The position numbers were made by a program, and so were the translations under genes. A stretch of 64,000 bases of DNA from Ganoderma boninense (Eukaryota; Basidiomycota; Agaricomycetes; Polyporales; Polyporaceae), in the NCBI GenBank assembly GCA_002900995.3, contig CM035309.1, forward strand, positions 1,804,389 through 1,868,388, given 5' to 3'. A model generated the notes under the pieces. The model searched no databases and had not been told where the DNA came from. It saw nothing but the letters and a program-made list of their open reading frames with translations. Below, piece after piece: positions 42,677-52,263 of this stretch. The number at the start of each line of letters is the position of its first letter. Position 1 is the stretch's first letter.

Positions 42677-44734
42677 TCACCCCTGGTTCTTCCGCCAATT
42701 CTGCAAACTTAACAGTCCCACCACAAGCAGCGCGGTCCCCGCCCCGACCAGCCCCGGCAGGTAAAGGTACCACGTCCTGTCGTCGTCCTCCGCGCTAAGA
42801 GGCGGCTCCTTGTGCACGCTCTCAATCATCGAGCTCGAAAGCTCTGCGTCCGCGTCGTCGTCGCTCGTGTATACAACCTCCTTCTTGCGCCTCCGCCGCA
42901 TCGGGGGTGGCAGCGGGTCGTGCGCCGCCGCCGCCTCCCGCGCCACGTCGATCGTCGGCATCTCCAGCTGCTGCCGCTCGTGCCCAGGCCCGCGCACGCC
43001 CTTTCGCCGAACCGTGCGCTGCTGCTGGGAGTGCTGCTGTTGCTGTTGCTGCTGCTGCTGCTGCGACGATTTCTCGCGTGGCTCGCGTGGACGGATCGCG
43101 AGCTCGGTCCCGCTGTCCGCGCCGGACCCGTTATCCTCCGACTCCGTTTCTTCCGCGGGGAGTAACGGCACGTCGAGTGCGGGGCTCAGGGCGCGTGCAC
43201 GCACGAAGAAGCGCGCCGCCTGTTCGCGGTCTCGCCTCCACGCCGTCGCGCCGTCTGTGCTTGTTCCTGGGATGTGCGATGTCGGCGGACCGGACATCGC
43301 GAAGGGAGAGCGGAGGGAAGAGAGGCCAGCGTATGAGGACAGAAGGAGAGATGTTGCGGTGCCCTCGAGGTAGAGCAATCCCGCAGCAAGGAATAGCTGC
43401 GCGAGGCCCTGCGAGCCACCTAAACGGAAAATGTGGTACTCAGGTGTTCCGCGTGTAGGTACAGGGAGGGAGGCGGCTGTGAGTTGCAGCGCGGAGGACT
43501 GGGGAGTGGGTGTGGAGATGGGTTCAGGGTGTATGGTGCCCACCGACGCGTCTACAAACTCGTCCGGCACAATGGTCGTGAGCGGAAGGTAGTGGGTTGC
43601 GAGGCGGATTGCTGCGGAGGGGAGCCGTGCTTGGTGCCAAGCCCGACTGTGTAAATAGAGTAGCACTGGTCAGTCGCGGCGACAGAGCGGGGAAGGGAAG
43701 CATGACGTACACGAAGTACTCGAACGCATCTTCCTCGGCCTTACGAATATCATACAAATCTAGCGCTATGAGGACGAGACTCGTTGGGTCCATGTTGTAC
43801 GGCATTTCCGAGGAGATATCCAGAAGCCAGGGGTATACGCCCGCGGGTGGGGGCGATACGCTTTCGGGGACAGGGCCGATGATGAGAGACGGCCAGATTA
43901 TGGAGTCGGCCTTCTCTAGATGCAGGGTGAGGAGTCTCCCGGAACCGGTATGCAATGATTCCAGTGAAGAGAAGGAGGATGCATGGGGGATATCTTGCTG
44001 GAGGTGCGTCGGAGGTGAGGTAACGAGGGGAGATCTCCGCAAAGGGCGAGGGTCTGGTGGTACACCGAGTCGCTCATCTGCGGAGGATGAGATGGGGGAT
44101 GACAGAGCGGGAGATGAGATGGCAGTGTCGTCCACTTCGGACCCGGAGGCGAGACCGGCTTCCAAGGATGCTGCAAAGCTGCTGGAGAAGTCAGGGTCGG
44201 AAATCACAGCATAAGACGACTGGGTGGATGCTGTGGATGCTGTGGACGTTGTGCGCCCTCTGGGGGAGAGACGGGAGGGTCGGGGCTCCAGCTGCCATAC
44301 GGAAGCTGCGGTGTCCACCTTGCCGTATAGTTGTCCCTAGAGAGACGGTGAGTGTGGTCCACGACGCACCCATGTCCGTAAGACCTGCCTTGACTACTGG
44401 TGGTTGACCCCGCACGCCAGCTACGAGGTGGTTCTCTTCGATGATCACCTGTGCACGTTGGAAGGGGTCAAAGGTTGCCTGGCGGGAGTACGACGGCCGG
44501 ACTCACGGATACATCATCCTCCGCGGTTTCATATGGCAGAAGCAAGAGTACGGTAGCCTACTGGAAGATCAGCAGCGGCACGGGTTGTCCAGGAACATTG
44601 TGCGCCACCAACCTGGTCGTGAGACTACGGGCAGGAAGATGGGAGGCGTGAGGGAGAGAGCAGTGGGGCTGATGGAGAGTGAAACGGACCTGATGCCATG
44701 AGTAGGACTGATAGTGATCGTGGAGCCTATCCAT
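42677..44734 (-). CDS. Tail-anchored CS-domain (p23-like) protein
   Basis: Exon 1 (44690-44734) encodes MDRLHDHYQSYSWHQ. Exon 2 (44517-44557) adds ATVLLLLPYETAEDDVS, and the next exon, from 44448, VIIEENHLVAGVRGQPP. Then GQLYGKVDTAASVWQLEPR follows. Together this is a CS domain, the HSP20/p23-like fold of Hsp90 co-chaperones (YSWHQ ... GKVD ... SVWQLE). A Ser-rich linker is followed by helical repeats (PYNMDPTSLVLIALDLYDIR, EEDAFEYFVRAWHQARLPSA, AIRLATHYLPL). Then come a polyglutamine run and a basic stretch. One C-terminal membrane segment (WYLYLPGLVGAGTALLVVGL) ends in LSLQNWRKNQG, the layout of a tail-anchored protein facing the cytosol. The intron between GQPP and GQLY needs the donor at gtagtc; the more obvious gtctta donor breaks phase. 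Confidence 0.78.
43029..43065 (-). repeat. Polyglutamine microsatellite (CAG/CAA on the minus strand)
   Basis: On the plus strand this is a run of ctg and ttg triplets. On the coding strand it gives ten consecutive Gln, then His-Ser-Gln-Gln-Gln just beyond. It lies inside the CS-domain gene between the helical part and the basic stretch before the membrane anchor. Mixed CAG/CAA codons limit slippage. Confidence 0.9.
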
Positions 44735-44976
44735 GCTCGTCGGGGGCGGGCAGAAAGGCGAGATGGGGGCGGAGGGGGGGATGGAAGGAGGACAAGAAGG
44801 ACATTCGCGTCTGGAGACTCAGGCCGCCCCAACGGCTGAGCCGAGCGACACCCTACTAAACCAGCCACGTGCCCGCGCTTCCCCAATTCCGTGGGCGCCT
44901 GGCAGTCTCGGAACGGCGTGCTGCGTGCAGATGCAGATGCAGATCCCGCCACCACTCGTCCAGCAGCCCCCGCCTC
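44735..44976. promoter_or_regulatory. Shared divergent promoter of CS-domain and thiamine pyrophosphokinase genes
   Basis: The two start codons face away from each other across 242 bp, so both promoters must lie in this gap. The first part is purine-rich on the plus strand. The part near 44,940-44,976 is C-rich with a small direct repeat (gcagatgcagatgcagat). Confidence 0.6.
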
Positions 44977-46016
44977 ATGCCCCCCGCCGCCCCTTCCGCA
45001 TACTCCGTCACTCCCTGGGAGATTTCCTTTCTCGACCCTCTCAGGCAGTCCCGCAATGCCCTCATCATCCTCAACCAGCCTTTCTCCTACCCCCTTCTCC
45101 GCCGTGTCTGGCACTCCTCGTCCTGGCACGCCTGCGCCGACGGCGGTGCGAACCGTCTCCATGACCTTCTCAAAGACTACGACGGCAACGACCTGAGGCA
45201 CCTGTGAGTCGTGCCCGACATAGTACGTAACTTTCGTCTCCATCTTTCTAATTGTTACCAACTTCCACCCGGCAGCTTCACCCCCGACCTAATCAAGGGC
45301 GACCTGGACTCCCTTCGCGTGGATGTCCAGCTCTACTACTCTTCCCGCGGCGTTCGCATCGTACAGGATCCCGACCAGGACTCGACTGATCTTATGAAAT
45401 GCATCGGCGCCCTCGTCGACGACGAGAAGGCGGAGCGCCATGTCGAGGTAGGTGCGATTGCCTCTCACCCCTCGCACACGACCGCCCGTGTCCTTATCAA
45501 ATCCTATAGCAACACACGATCGTCATACTTGGTGGCCTCAGTGGCCGCATTGATCAAACGGCGCACACGCTTTCCTTGCTGCACAAACTTCGTCATAGGC
45601 GAAAACGCATCTTCGTGATCACCGATGATAACGTCGCTTGGGTCCTCGATGCAGTGAGTGATTCCCGCTAACACACACGTCTGTGTTGTGCCGACAAGCG
45701 TGTTATTTCCAGGGCGAACACCGTATAAGCGTTGACCATGAGAATTTTGGGCCTACCTTGTGGCCTCCTACCCCTTGGCATCGACTCAACTGTTCTGACA
45801 ACGACGGGTCTCAAGTGGAATCTCAGTCAGTTCTTTCGTTCTGATCTTCTGTCATATCTTCATAAATATTATTGAAACATGACGACAGCGGACCAAGTAT
45901 CGTCTTTTGATGGTTTAGTATCAACGTCAAATCATCTCCTGCCGGACGAACCCATCGTAACCGTGAAGACAACAAGGCCTATCTGGTGGTCTATGGAACT
46001 ACGATCGTTGGCGTAA
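44977..46016 (+). CDS. THI80: Thiamine pyrophosphokinase
   Basis: This enzyme transfers pyrophosphate from ATP to thiamine to make the cofactor thiamine diphosphate. The start MPPAAPSAYSVTPWEISFLD and NALIILNQPF fit fungal homologues. Signature residues are visible: CADGGANRLHDLL, LIKGDLDSLR, VQDPDQDSTDLMKCI, VILGGLSGRIDQTAHTL and ITDDNVAWVLDA. The C-terminal thiamine-binding part reads GPTCGLLPLGIDSTVLTTTG, LKWNLTD, then SSFDGLVSTSNHLLPDEPIV and RPIWWSMEL. Four introns with GT..AG ends are read, and all joins are in phase. The last uses gtcagt as donor and an acceptor near 45,890. The stop is at 46014-46016. No targeting signal is seen, so it is cytosolic. Confidence 0.93.
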
Positions 46017-47144
46017 AACACCCGCAGATCAACTCTTTCTCCCACGTGCGTCGCCGTTTGATTGGTACGAGTATCTTGGCAGCGCAGAAAAGTGTAATGT
46101 ACGTTGTGTTGTATTCCAGAGCCCGTCCAGGAGATGGTGTTTATAAAAGGATGAACGGATCCCATTATAGTCTCCTATCTTATACTAATGCACTGGTCCT
46201 CCTGATATCTCACGTTCGTTTTCTACCGTATGCAGGGAGCCTGAGCCATGCTTGACTTCGCTCGGGCAGCTATTAAGCAATGAAGTGAGCAACCTATGCT
46301 GTCTGTTCAATCGCGAATGGTTGTGTTCCAAGGAGTCCCCGCACCGTTACTGTCCAACCACACACCAGCTTCAGGTGGCGTTGGAGAACGCCATCATCCT
46401 CAGGCTGATCCTTCCATCCATCTCTCACTGCTTGTAGGCCAACGAAAGAGCTAGAGGATGAATGTGCATTCAGGGTGTCTGTCCACACGAACAGAAGTGG
46501 GACCACAATGCCTATATGCTACGAGAATGCTGGATGGATATCATAACCGTTAACGTGACGAGGAAGCTATATATGCAACGGCCGAGGGGTATGGACATGA
46601 TGAATGCAAGAGGCAATAAAAATGGACGAAAGCAAGGCTTCGATGGTTGTAAGGTATTATGTACAGTGGGTGGCAAACGGCCGTTGCCGAGAACGAAGCC
46701 AGTCAGTGTAGTGCGCTGTACGGACGATGTAGATGGAATGAAAATATATGTGCGAGATGGGGAGCGGGGTAGCACAACGTGTAATGTAAGCTACGGGTAT
46801 GGACAGGTCCAGCAGTGCCAGACTGGGTGAGTCAGGATACTGAGAGCGTGGGGGCGCAAAGAGAGCGAATATTCAGGAAGGAACGTGTGGGGCCGTCCCT
46901 TACTAGAAGGGCGGTATACTAACTGATAGCAGCACTGTAGCTATTGAGACATTACTCGGGCCCGCCCCCGCGGGGGCGGGCGTGCGAGCGCGCTATAGAC
47001 GACAATAATCTGCCAGAAATCCGTACCGTACATGCGCCGCGATGATGTGAGGGCGACATCCAAGACAAGAAACCTGCAAGAAACAACCGGCATCGACAAC
47101 GACAACGACAAAGCAAACAGCGAACCGAACTGCAAGTCCTGATC
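46017..47144. other. Intergenic region between convergent genes
   Basis: Both neighbours end here, so this is 3' flanking sequence from both sides. No coding frame is convincing. A perfect GC palindrome lies at 46960-46981. Confidence 0.5.
46960..46981. repeat. Perfect 22-bp GC palindrome
   Basis: The two 11-base arms, GCCCGCCCCCG and CGGGGGCGGGC, meet at 46970/46971 without mismatch or loop. It lies 165 bp from the stop of the minus-strand gene, in the gap between two convergent genes. It could be a protein-binding dyad; the arms contain a GC-rich core like that bound by Cre1/Mig1-type zinc-finger repressors. Alternatively it could extrude as a cruciform. Confidence 0.9.
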
Positions 47145-50100
47145 CTACTTCCGTTCCGAATAAAGATGCGCGGGAGAGCCTTCCGCAGAAGACGGGGAGA
47201 GGTAGTCGCTCGTGATGCGCTTCATCCGGTCGCGCTCCGCCGCCAAATGCTGCACGAGCATCCCGTCGAATCGCTGTATGGACTCGCGCTGGATTTTGCG
47301 CCCAGCGCCTGGCCCCTTGCCCTGCTCCTCCGGCGCAGTTGCCGGCCGCCTCCTCGGGCTGGGCGGCTGGCCCTGAGGGAACGAGGTCCCAGGGGCGATC
47401 GGCGAGCTCGGCACTGCGCCAATGGGGAGAAGCGGCGAGGTGGGCAGGATGCGCGCGATGCCCTTGCCTTTCTTGAACGGAGAGCGTGACGACGTGAACG
47501 AGCGTCGCCCGACCTCGACGACGTTCCCGATCGGCTTCTTGCGGTCGTACGTGTACTGTGGGAGAGGCTCGTGTGCGGATGCGGACAGGCTCGACGCAGG
47601 GGAGAATTGCGGCGTCGAGTGGTTGCCAAGACGCATGATGGACGGGCGTGCGCTCGAGCTCGAGGCACGGTTCGAGATCGCTTGCGTACGCGGCTCGACG
47701 AACACCTCTGCGGACTCGCTCTGGGCTGCGGCGGGTTGCGACTTCGCAAGCGGCGGCACCCGCGGGGAAGGCTTGAACTCGCTGCTTCTCGCGCTTTTGT
47801 CGCCGGCGGAAGAAAGAAGGCCATCCTCGGAGTCGCTCTCGTCAGACGAGTCCAGGTCGTCCATGGCGTTCTGAATCGTCGTTGGTATCCGATCGAAGAA
47901 GGCGGTCGGCGACGCGGGCGCCGGCGCCGAGTGGATGACAGGGGGTCGTATCCTGGTTGGAATTGTCAAGGAGAGTGGGCTGCCCAGTCCCCGACGCTCA
48001 GCGATTGGAACCGACGGCGATGTAGAGGCGGAGGAAAAGGAGGAATCGACGGGTGCGTCTTGCGCAGGATGTATGTCGTGCACGGCGAACGAGCCAGACG
48101 ACAGAGGGCTACGACTGTTCAATGACCGTGTGTCGAACGAGGATGGTGAGGGAAGAGGCGGACGCCGGCGAGGTGGGACAGGCAGCTCAGTCGGGGAGAC
48201 AGAAGAAGATACGCGTGGGGGAGGGGACACAGCAGAGCGCGGCGTGACAGGTAGCGGCGGGAGCTCAGGCAGTGAATGCAACGATGGAGACGGATGCGAT
48301 GAAATGCTTCTCCGAGACATGACTGACGGTGTCCGACAACTTCCAAAGACTGCGTCACCGAAGGCCGACGCAGTCGGGGAAGGTATCGAAAACTCGGAGA
48401 CGGACACTGATATTGACGGTCGTCCAAACGGAAGTGACAGTGTCATGGAAGGCCTTCCGCCAGTGACTTCTGCATCCGTGTCCAAAGGTGTCCTGAACGA
48501 CATTTCGTCACTAGAATACCTCGACTCGCTCTCCGTTCGTGAACGGGTAGCAGTTGTAGTAAACGATGGCATGCCTTCAATCCCCTTCGGTTCGGGCGTA
48601 ATCCCACGTCCAGGCAAAGGCGGAGGTGAGAGCGAGAGCACGGTCTCGGCAGCCGCTTCTTCAGCAGCAGATAAGCCAGTGGAAGGTGTCGCCTTTGGCA
48701 CGGTGTGATAAGAATCGGAAGATGACCTGGTGAGACCACCACCATGCCCCCCAGCGGATCCGGGTAGATCAGGTTGGGAGAGAGAGTACAAGGGGTTGAC
48801 CAATTGCTTGCGCGGAGCAGGGGCGAGCGGCGCAGGCAGGTGTGCAGGAGTTTCTGCGCGAGCCGGTGGGTCCACAGCCGACAACATTGGATGTTCATTT
48901 GCTGGTGGTGAACGCTCGCCAGAAGACGATGGCGTCCTGGCGTGCACTATGACATGTTGTCCATCCATGGGCGAGATGGGAGGGCTGATGTCGGAGGAAA
49001 CGATGGAGCGGATACTGTAATCCTCCACGATGCGCTGGCCAACCCTTGCCTTGTGAGCTTCCAGCATCGCCGGAGTGGGGAAACTTGCCTCCGACTGAGG
49101 CGGTGGAGAGATCGGGGGCCGTCCTCCATTGCTCGACACTGACGAGGAAAAGGAGTGGTCAGGCGTGTTCCCGAGCGAATGGCTGACTGCCTGATGCAGC
49201 AAATCCTTCCGCCAGCTGTCCTCCGAGCTCCGCGACCACAACCCCGGGCTGCCAGGCACAAGACGATCGGCAAGTACGGCAGCATTCAGAGAATCCTGGG
49301 GGCCCAGGCCGTACGCGGCCGACGCTTGGACAGCAAACATAGAATGCGGCGGAAGGTCGACGGCGTCTGTGGGGTCGATGATGTCGTCGACAAAGCGGTC
49401 CCGAGGTGTCGTCTGGCTTCTCGTCTTCCGTGCATCTTTGCTACGAAGCTCCTTCTCCGCCTCCTTTGCCGCCGTCGCGAGGTCCTCCATCCGCTCGCGC
49501 AACACCACCACCCTGCTCGCAGGCGGAGGGGGCGGAGGAAGTTTTGGGGAGCTTAGAGGCTGCTGCTGTGCGCGATGCAAGAGTCCTGACGCGGAGGGCA
49601 TGTCGGACGTGGTTCGGAGGATTGGACCAGCCCCATCAACGGCGGGCGGACTGCCGGGAATGGGAGACGCAGGCTTCGACTTCGACTTCCCTAACCTGAA
49701 AAAGTCAAGAAACCCGCCGTTGGCAGGCTTGTTCTTCTTCGCGGTCTCCGTGGGATTGGGGGAGAGGGAAAAAGGAGTCGGTTTTGTGTGGGCTGGAGGG
49801 AGGAAGTAGCTGTTGTTAAGGAGCAGTCGAAGTCGGTTCGAGACGTCGTCGGGATTGAACTCGGGATGGTCGGCAGTGACGATTTCAGGATAAGACAGGT
49901 CACCCTCATCCTGGTCATCGGTGTAGGGCATCGACGACTCAGTTCGCGTGCCAATCGACGTTGACGCGGGGTACAGCGACGAGGACGCCGTCGAGTTTTG
50001 CGTCATGACTGAGTCGCGGGGGTTGGAGGAACGAGTGATGAAGGGGACCGCGGTCGCGTCACCAAAGCCGTAGGGTGTGAGTGGACTTGGCTGCGACGAG

Positions 50101-50687
50101 TCGTCTGAAGGAGAGTGTTGTCGGACAGCCTGACGGGGAAGGCTGAGGCCACGAAGTTTGGCCTTGAGAGGCCATGTCAGTGGGAAACCAGGGTCGCAGA
50201 GCGAAAGGTGGCGCACCGGTTTGACAGACCCATTGTCTGATTTTGCCTGCCTGCCTCGAACCTGTTCCAATGGGGGTTGCCGCACGTCAGACGCACTCCG
50301 AGCCCGAGCCATCTGAGGCAGCTCCGGTAAAAGGCCTCCATTGTGTGGCCTCGACTCTGCTCCAACAGTCCTCGATCTCCGCCTGGCCTTCTTGACCGCC
50401 CTAATGCGCTCCATCGTCATCTCCTCGGGCTCGTCATAAAGCACTTTCGGCACGGGAGGGGCGTCGTCGAAGTCCAAGAAACTCTCGCCAGCGTCAGATC
50501 TGTTGTTGTTCACTGTTGAGGGTTCTTGGCTCTTGCCGCGTTTTGAAAGTGCGATTGACCGAGTCCTGGTGCGCGATCGTCGCCGAAGAGCGACGCTGTG
50601 GACGGAGCTAGCGACAGAATCGGAGCGAGTGCATGGGGCACCAGGAGGAGGAGAGGAGGGCTCGGCCGTCGAGGTCGAGGGGACCAT
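47145..50687 (-). CDS. Long disordered Ser/Pro-rich protein
   Basis: A single uninterrupted frame of about 1,180 codons is unusual in this intron-rich window. The likely start is the ATG at 50687 (MVPSTSTAEPSSPPPG). The frame stays open upstream to 50864, but that part reads like leader sequence. The protein is rich in Ser, Pro, Arg and Thr with many SP and TP sites, and there is no known catalytic domain. Ordered-looking islands are EEMTMERIRAVKKARRRSRT, FNPDDVSNRLRLLLNNSYFL, NGGFLDFFRLGKSKS and, near the end, RKIQRESIQRFDGMLVQHLA. Such proteins in basidiomycetes often serve cell polarity or cytoskeletal signalling, but that is only an analogy. There is no signal peptide or membrane segment. 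Confidence 0.78.
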   Translation of the reverse strand: MVPSTSTAEPSSPPPGAPCTRSDSVASSVHSVALRRRSRTRTRSIALSKRGKSQEPSTVNNNRSDAGESFLDFDDAPPVPKVLYDEPEEMTMERIRAVKKARRRSRTVGAESRPHNGGLLPELPQMARARSASDVRQPPLEQVRGRQAKSDNGSVKPVRHLSLCDPGFPLTWPLKAKLRGLSLPRQAVRQHSPSDDSSQPSPLTPYGFGDATAVPFITRSSNPRDSVMTQNSTASSSLYPASTSIGTRTESSMPYTDDQDEGDLSYPEIVTADHPEFNPDDVSNRLRLLLNNSYFLPPAHTKPTPFSLSPNPTETAKKNKPANGGFLDFFRLGKSKSKPASPIPGSPPAVDGAGPILRTTSDMPSASGLLHRAQQQPLSSPKLPPPPPPASRVVVLRERMEDLATAAKEAEKELRSKDARKTRSQTTPRDRFVDDIIDPTDAVDLPPHSMFAVQASAAYGLGPQDSLNAAVLADRLVPGSPGLWSRSSEDSWRKDLLHQAVSHSLGNTPDHSFSSSVSSNGGRPPISPPPQSEASFPTPAMLEAHKARVGQRIVEDYSIRSIVSSDISPPISPMDGQHVIVHARTPSSSGERSPPANEHPMLSAVDPPARAETPAHLPAPLAPAPRKQLVNPLYSLSQPDLPGSAGGHGGGLTRSSSDSYHTVPKATPSTGLSAAEEAAAETVLSLSPPPLPGRGITPEPKGIEGMPSFTTTATRSRTESESRYSSDEMSFRTPLDTDAEVTGGRPSMTLSLPFGRPSISVSVSEFSIPSPTASAFGDAVFGSCRTPSVMSRRSISSHPSPSLHSLPELPPLPVTPRSAVSPPPRVSSSVSPTELPVPPRRRPPLPSPSSFDTRSLNSRSPLSSGSFAVHDIHPAQDAPVDSSFSSASTSPSVPIAERRGLGSPLSLTIPTRIRPPVIHSAPAPASPTAFFDRIPTTIQNAMDDLDSSDESDSEDGLLSSAGDKSARSSEFKPSPRVPPLAKSQPAAAQSESAEVFVEPRTQAISNRASSSSARPSIMRLGNHSTPQFSPASSLSASAHEPLPQYTYDRKKPIGNVVEVGRRSFTSSRSPFKKGKGIARILPTSPLLPIGAVPSSPIAPGTSFPQGQPPSPRRRPATAPEEQGKGPGAGRKIQRESIQRFDGMLVQHLAAERDRMKRITSDYLSPSSAEGSPAHLYSERK

Positions 50688-51421
50688 GAGTCGCTCGACG
50701 TTGCATGCGACGACAGAGAGCAGGACGGAGCGCGACGTGCGAGTCGCCGTCGAGGCCCGAAAAGCGAGTTTATAGTGTGCCTGAGCGCGCGCATCGAACC
50801 CATTTCCCTCGCTCCTCCTGGGGTCCCCAGCCCTTGGCGCTAGTTTCAAGCCCCGGCCCCGCACTTGTCCCCGCCTGCTGCGAACTGAGAAGGAGAGGCC
50901 ACGAACACCCCGTCGTTGATGATATCGACGTTAGTATACGCTAGATGGCAGCTGTTCTTCAAAGAGGCTGTTGGAAGGGTCTTTGTCACTGCCGGGAGCG
51001 TTGTTAGAACTGGCCCAAATCCGGTTAGGATGGAGAGGGGTGCCAGAGAAGAGCCGGTTATCCGGGGTCCGAGCTCCGAGGCGGCCGTCGTGTGGCTGCC
51101 CGCGCTCGCTCGCAGCGATAGAAGTTTAACAACGCAACCAGGTCGCGGTTTCGACGGATGGACGGCAAGTATCCGAGCGTATGACAGGCATGAACGGACG
51201 TGCAACATACCAGATGCAGTGCGTCCATGAGCGATGCTCGGAAACCAGAAGCGGGAAGCACCGAGCCTCTCTAAGACCGAACCGCTCCCGGCCCGGATCA
51301 AGCCGAGCGCAGTGTTCGAGTCGGCGAGCTGGGCGTTTGAAGTGCAGGCGCAGCTCGTCACTTCAACTTTCTTGCGGCTCGTAACTATCTGAGACGGAGA
51401 CTAGTACAACTACACAAAGCC
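50688..51421. other. Divergent intergenic region upstream of ERG28
   Basis: Promoters for the disordered-protein gene (minus) and ERG28 (plus) must lie here. An overlapping minus-strand frame at 50846-51361 has biased composition but no domain, and I do not call it. Confidence 0.5.
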
Positions 51422-52123
51422 ATGTCCCTCATCGATGCACTCTCAGGATGTATGTCTCCATGTGGCTCGCCCTAGTCTACTCCCAGCCTCACGTCCACTT
51501 CAGACCTCCCACAGGGCCCTGGATGGCTATCGACGTGGCAATTGATTGTGGCCTTCACAGCGACATTGAACACGCTCAGCAATCTCACCAGCTTGACGTT
51601 TTCCCGCAAGCTTTACAACAATGCAGCCACTTCCGGTGCGTGGTCACCTTCATGCACCATGTCACATGTGGCTATCCTCAAGCCTCATGCACTCTGGCAG
51701 TTAACCCGCTCCAAGCTCGGACGTTCGCTATCTGGACGCTTACGTCAGCCGTCGTCCGGTTCTACGCAGCGTACAACATCAATAACAAATTGTAGGTCCC
51801 TTATCGCTCGCCCATGTCCCCCTCCGTCATGTTCACTCCTTATCTCTGCCTTGCAGGATTTACGACATGGCTCTGTTTACGTATCTCTTTGCGTTTTTCC
51901 ACTTTGGATCCGAGATCTTCATCTACCGCACCGCAAAAATAGCTCCTCCCGTCCTCAGCCCAATTGTAGTCGCGGGTAAGTCGCGGTCCCCGGTGCTGTG
52001 CTATCGTTATCTCGCCCTAGCCTCTCTTGTGGTTATCGTCGCGTACTTACCCGATTCTCTCCTCTCTTAGGGTCCTCGTTGATCTGGATGATCACCCAGT
52101 ACGACTTCTACGTCAAGGCCTGA
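51422..52123 (+). CDS. ERG28: ERG28, sterol C4-demethylation complex scaffold
   Basis: The small membrane protein tethers the C4-demethylation enzymes (Erg25, Erg26, Erg27) in the ER. Exon 1 (51422-51449) joins at the acceptor ending at 51503 to read MSLIDALSGYLPQGPGWLST. A tempting second acceptor 11 bases downstream (cccacag) would put the same start codon out of frame. Downstream text fits the family: WQLIVAFTATLNTLSNLTSL, FAIWTLTSAVVRFYAAYNIN, then LIYDMALFTYLFAFFHFGSE and IFIYRTAKIAPPV. The C-terminus reads SSLIWMITQYDFYVKA. The hydrophobic segments match the expected four transmembrane helices. The stop is at 52121-52123. Product length is about 145 residues, the usual size. Confidence 0.92.
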
Positions 52124-52230
52124 GAACTTCCCTGCGATGTCCTCCTCTTGGCACCAAGTACAGACTGCTGTCCGTACGTAAGGTGATTATTGCCGCTGTA
52201 CATCCACCGGAGTGGGTTCTATGCCAAGTG

Positions 52231-52263
52231 TTGTGGTTTGTGGTTTGTGGTTTGTGGTTTGTG
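52231..52263 (+). repeat. Heptanucleotide microsatellite
   Basis: About 4.7 tandem copies of the unit ttgtggt are present, shortly after the ERG28 coding region. It is a simple repeat with no coding role. Confidence 0.9.

Noticed and set aside
47422..48708. Plus-strand frames of 150-257 codons opposite the disordered protein gene
   Set aside because: They are shadows of the long minus-strand frame in high-GC sequence, lacking domains and splice context.
50846..51361. Minus-strand 171-codon frame between the disordered-protein and ERG28 genes
   Set aside because: No family or signal, and it would occupy the promoter space of two well-supported divergent genes.
51504..51640. Alternative reading of ERG28 exon 2 in a second open frame, suggesting an overlapping gene
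   Set aside because: Choosing the acceptor ending at 51503 instead of 51514 puts the first ATG in frame with the true ERG28 sequence, so no second gene or upstream frame is needed.
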